Origin: a virus
DNA length: 34,243 bases
Reading direction: 5' to 3' (one strand)
Virus record (IMG/VR): IMGVR_UViG_3300008120_000626
Location: 1-34,243 of that record
Below the pieces are notes generated by a model that was not told where the DNA came from, did no database searches, and worked only from the letters and a program-made list of their open reading frames with translations. Position 1 is the stretch's first letter. The number at the start of each line of letters is the position of its first letter. Made by a program: the position numbers and the translations under genes. Below are positions 31,550-34,243 of this stretch, in pieces.

Positions 31550-31882
31550 TTGGCAACAACAGTATATGATGTAGAAGAAATTCAGCTACAAAACGGGGCA
31601 ACCGTAAAGCTAAAGCCTTTAACAATTAAAGAGCTTAGAAAGTTTATGGCTGCAATTAGCAAGACAGCAGAAGTAACTACAGAAGATGAAACTTTAACAA
31701 TTCTTATTGATGCTTGTGCAGTAGCACTAGAGAAGCAGCTTCCAGAATTAGTTGCAGATAGAGACGCATTTGAGGACGTATTAGATGTACCAACAATTAA
31801 TCGTATCCTTGAAGTTTGCGGCGGCATTAAGATGGATGATCCAAATTTGCTAGCAGCAGCGGTTCTAGCTGGTCAGAACTAG
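31550..31882 (+). CDS. Tail-assembly chaperone, short form (gpG-like)
   Basis: 110 residues from TTG 31550; AGGAGG 7 bases upstream decides the start. Mostly helical after a short sheet (YDVEEIQLQNGATVKLKPL, IKELRKFMAAISKTAEV, FEDVLDVPTINRILEVCGG). This is the usual shape of lambda gpG-type chaperones that coat the tape measure protein before tube polymerisation. Its 3' end overlaps an open -1 frame, and a slippery heptamer lies at codons 98-100. The TTG start next to a strong ribosome site may lower initiation. Not a virion component in known cases. Confidence 0.85.
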   Translation: MATTVYDVEEIQLQNGATVKLKPLTIKELRKFMAAISKTAEVTTEDETLTILIDACAVALEKQLPELVADRDAFEDVLDVPTINRILEVCGGIKMDDPNLLAAAVLAGQN

Positions 31883-32211
31883 ATCTAGCTGCCTTAGAAG
31901 GAGAAGTATTTCTAATAGGAAACTATAAGAATTACGAGGAATTGGAAGACAACCTTTCAATGCCAGAACTTATTCAGACTTTTACATCTATGCAAAAGTC
32001 TGAGTCAGAAAAAAGAAAGTTCTTAGCTGCAATACAAGGTGTAGACCTTGAAGGTGGCGAGGAAGAAGAAGGCACCAAGAGCTTTGAAGATGTAAAAAGA
32101 AAAGCACTTGGAATTACTGCAGATGCATCAGATGTTGTTTCGTTACAAGGTCAGTTTGCATCAGACGCAGGATTTGGTATCGGAGCTGGCCTCGGATACA
32201 AAAAGGAGTAA
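31550..32211 (+). CDS. Tail-assembly chaperone, frameshifted long form (gpGT-like)
   Basis: Predicted fusion made by -1 frameshifting at A AAT TTG (31843-31849). One hundred residues of the short form are followed from 31849 by 120 residues in the -1 frame, 220 in all. The downstream frame is open from 31840 and reads ASSSGSSWSELDLAALEGEV, FLIGNYKNYEELEDNLSMPE, LIQTFTSMQKSESEKRKFLA, then an acidic linker and GFGIGAGLGYKKE. The LDLAALEGEVFL/YKNYEELE stretch begins upstream of any start codon in this frame, so it can be made only by frameshifting. A separate start at TTG 31942 is therefore unlikely to be the main product. The T part is expected to recruit the tube protein to the chaperoned tape measure. 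Confidence 0.85.
31843..31849 (+). promoter_or_regulatory. Programmed -1 ribosomal frameshift slippery site
   Basis: A AAT TTG, with zero-frame codons AAT and TTG, fits the X XXY YYZ rule exactly (AAA, TTT, G). It lies within the 43-base region where both frames are open (31840-31882). It is followed by a GC-richer stretch (CTAGCAGCAGC) that might fold as a stimulator. Confidence 0.85.
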
Positions 32212-32214
32212 GAG

Positions 32215-34243
32215 TTGGCAGATCAAAATATAGTAACCAACATAACTGCGACGGCTAATTTTTCTAGCCTAACAGCGCAGTTACAAGCGGTTACTCAGCA
32301 ACTCTTAAAACTCCAAGCTACAACAATTGGTTTAAATAAGAATCTGACTAGCCAGGTTGGAGTCATGAATCGTCAGTTTGACGAAACCATGCGCTCCACT
32401 GGCCAGTTCTCTAGACACTTCGTAACATTAACTTCAGACGTATCTAAGTTTGGTCAAAACCTAGATAGCGGAAGAATGAAGCTTGGCCAATACTTTAGAA
32501 CTTGGCAAGGACATACACAAAAGACTAGTTCACTAGTTAGAGATTTAGCCAAGCAGCAGGTTATGCTTGAGAATGCAATAATCCAGCCTATTGGTAAGAA
32601 TGCACAAGGATTAATGCAGTACAACGTAATGGTTCAATCTGGACTAGACGTTACAAAGAATAAGTCAGCGCTTCTAAGACAAGAACTAGCCATCATGAAT
32701 AAGGTTATGATGGATGGATCTAATCAGCTAATTAACTGGGGTAAGAATACACAGTGGGCTGGTAGACAGCTTACTGTAGGTTTAACTGTACCACTTGCAG
32801 CTTTTGGTATGGCGGCAGCAAAAGCATTTAGAGAAGCAGATCAAGAGTTAGTAAGATTAACAAAGGTTTATGGCGGATTAACAGCAACATCAAGTGCTGA
32901 TTTACTTAAAGTTCGTAAAGATGTTATGGCATTGTCTAGAGAACTGGCTTCTGGATTAGGTGCAAACTTTACAGAAACAATCGCACTTGCTGCTGATATT
33001 GCAGCAACTGGCAAAGAAGGAGAAGACCTTCTAAACTCAACAAGACAAACTACAAGACTTGCAATACTTGGTGAAGTAGATAGACAAGAAGCAATGAAAG
33101 CAACTCTTTCTATTCAAACAGCATTTGGCCAGAATACAATGGAGCTTGCAGAGTCTATTGACTTCCTTAACGCAGTTGAAAACCAGACATCTACAACACT
33201 AGAAGATTTAGTAACAGCTATTCCAAAAGCAGGTCCAGTAGTAAAAGCATTAGGTGGAGACGTACAAGATTTAGCACTTTATTTAACAGCAATGCGTGAA
33301 GGCGGAATTAATGCTTCAGAAGGAGCAAACGCACTTAAGTCAGCATTAGCCTCTGTTATCAACCCAACAAAGGTTGCAAAAGAAATGTTTATGGGATTTG
33401 GAATAGACCTTTCTGGAATTGTAAATAAAAATGCTGGAAACCTAACAGGAACTATTATGGCTCTGAAGGATTCCTTAGATTCACTTGAGCCTCTACAAAG
33501 AGCAAGAGCAATTGAACAGTTATTCGGTAAGTTCCAGTTTGCAAGAATCAATGCATTGTTTGAAAATTTAGGTAAAGAAGGAAGCCAGACTCTTCAAGTT
33601 CTAGACTTGATGAAAGCTAGCACACAAGACCTAGCAAGCATTTCAGAACGAGAATTAAAAGCACTTACAGAATCTGCATCTGGTAAATACAGAAGAGCAC
33701 TTGAGTCTGTAAAGGCAGAATTAGCTGGAGTAGGAGAGCAATTCCTAAAGGTTGGAGCATTTGTATTAAATGCAATTGATGGAATATTAAAGTTTATTGG
33801 TAACCTTCCAGCTCCAATAAAAGCGGTACTAGGATTTATTGGTGGATTAACAGCAATTGCTGGTCCTATAATCATGCTTACTGGTGTGCTAGCAAACTTC
33901 TTTGGCTATATTATAAAGGGAGTTTTAGCTCTTAAAAATATTGGTAAGGGCGGAACTGGATTTAAGTTATTAACTCCAGAATTAATGGCAGCATCAGCTG
34001 CAGCTAAAACAGTAGAGCAATCATTCTACAGCGATACAAAAGCAGCAGCAACATTTTCAGATGCAGTACTTACTTTAGCAGCCTCGTTTGATAGATTAAA
34101 GGCAAGCGCTATGAGCGCAACAGTTGCTACATCTAATGGAATTTCTACAGTTGGCGGAAGCACAGTACTTGCGGGTGGCGGAAGAATTGTAGATAAAGAC
34201 AACCCTCTTGTAGGTAAGCCATACTCAAGAGACATGTCTCATG
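32215..34243 (+). CDS. Tape measure protein (N-terminal part; runs off the window)
   Basis: Open from TTG 32215 to the window end, 676 codons without a stop. AAAAGGAG lies 6 bases upstream and no ATG with a ribosome site is nearer. The protein sets tail length and helps DNA entry. It begins with helical segments (QLQAVTQQLLKLQATTIGLN), then a TP901-type core: WAGRQLTVGLTVPLAAFGMA, ADIAATGKEGEDLLNSTRQT, LEDLVTAIPKAGPVVKALGG, ALYLTAMREGGINASEGANA. A hydrophobic stretch at about residues 533-575 (AVLGFIGGLTAIAGPIIML) is the usual membrane-active region. Its 3' end is missing. It follows the chaperone pair by 3 bases, the canonical arrangement. Confidence 0.93.
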   Translation, partial: MADQNIVTNITATANFSSLTAQLQAVTQQLLKLQATTIGLNKNLTSQVGVMNRQFDETMRSTGQFSRHFVTLTSDVSKFGQNLDSGRMKLGQYFRTWQGHTQKTSSLVRDLAKQQVMLENAIIQPIGKNAQGLMQYNVMVQSGLDVTKNKSALLRQELAIMNKVMMDGSNQLINWGKNTQWAGRQLTVGLTVPLAAFGMAAAKAFREADQELVRLTKVYGGLTATSSADLLKVRKDVMALSRELASGLGANFTETIALAADIAATGKEGEDLLNSTRQTTRLAILGEVDRQEAMKATLSIQTAFGQNTMELAESIDFLNAVENQTSTTLEDLVTAIPKAGPVVKALGGDVQDLALYLTAMREGGINASEGANALKSALASVINPTKVAKEMFMGFGIDLSGIVNKNAGNLTGTIMALKDSLDSLEPLQRARAIEQLFGKFQFARINALFENLGKEGSQTLQVLDLMKASTQDLASISERELKALTESASGKYRRALESVKAELAGVGEQFLKVGAFVLNAIDGILKFIGNLPAPIKAVLGFIGGLTAIAGPIIMLTGVLANFFGYIIKGVLALKNIGKGGTGFKLLTPELMAASAAAKTVEQSFYSDTKAAATFSDAVLTLAASFDRLKASAMSATVATSNGISTVGGSTVLAGGGRIVDKDNPLVGKPYSRDMSH

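Noticed and set aside
31942-32211. Independent small gene starting at TTG 31942
   Set aside because: Conserved sequence in this frame begins upstream of any start codon, and a slippery heptamer explains its translation as a fusion.

Overview
The window is a contiguous stretch of a tailed double-stranded DNA phage genome (Caudoviricetes, siphovirus-like, HK97-type head). It is AT-rich, tightly packed, and every recognised gene is on the + strand. The head and tail block resembles that of actinobacteriophages in gene order and in the tail-assembly chaperone. Several genes appear to start on leaderless transcripts, and the phage carries a monomeric B12-dependent ribonucleotide reductase. Together with the low GC this suggests a low-GC aquatic actinobacterium (freshwater Nanopelagicales-like) as host. 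That host assignment is inference; no host gene is present.

Layout. (1) 149-2083: class II ribonucleotide reductase. (2) 2150-2392: small holin-like membrane protein with an EF-hand loop. (3) 2461-15686: a 13-kb block of tail-fibre, baseplate and adhesin genes. It includes two proteins with Mtd-like N-termini, one Ig/PASTA/Cys-rich protein and one FN3 protein, the last two ending in or carrying Pro-Pro-Phe-Phe repeats, plus a small six-cysteine protein (9256-9486). (4) 15759-20089: an operon of five different prolyl-4-hydroxylase-like 2OG-Fe(II) dioxygenases with a DUF6065-like protein in second position. (5) 20110-23031: a collagen-like fibre with an S74 self-cleaving chaperone, and a LamG-like adhesin. 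(6) 23114-34243: morphogenesis block in the order small unknown gene, portal (broken), prohead protease fused to a scaffold-like tail, major capsid protein, SAP-like protein, connector, head closure, gp10-like protein, tail terminator, tail tube, tail-assembly chaperone pair with a visible -1 frameshift site, and the start of the tape measure protein, which runs off the window. No terminase, lysin, integrase, tRNA or CRISPR array was seen.

How it fits together. The fibre block supplies receptor-binding and surface-decorating proteins. The dioxygenase operon is sandwiched directly between fibre genes, and two of those fibre proteins carry long Pro-Pro repeats while a third carries collagen-like triplets. 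The most attractive reading is a phage-encoded post-translational modification module that hydroxylates prolines of its own virion proteins. This is a hypothesis, but the five intact active sites and the gene arrangement support it.

Expression appears to be driven by many short promoters with an extended -10 (TGnTAnAAT). Some sit about 7 bases from the start codon, which predicts leaderless mRNAs, and some overlap the terminator of the upstream unit. The portal gene has lost an internal segment and its frame. This is either a genuine defect or, more likely, an assembly or sequencing problem.
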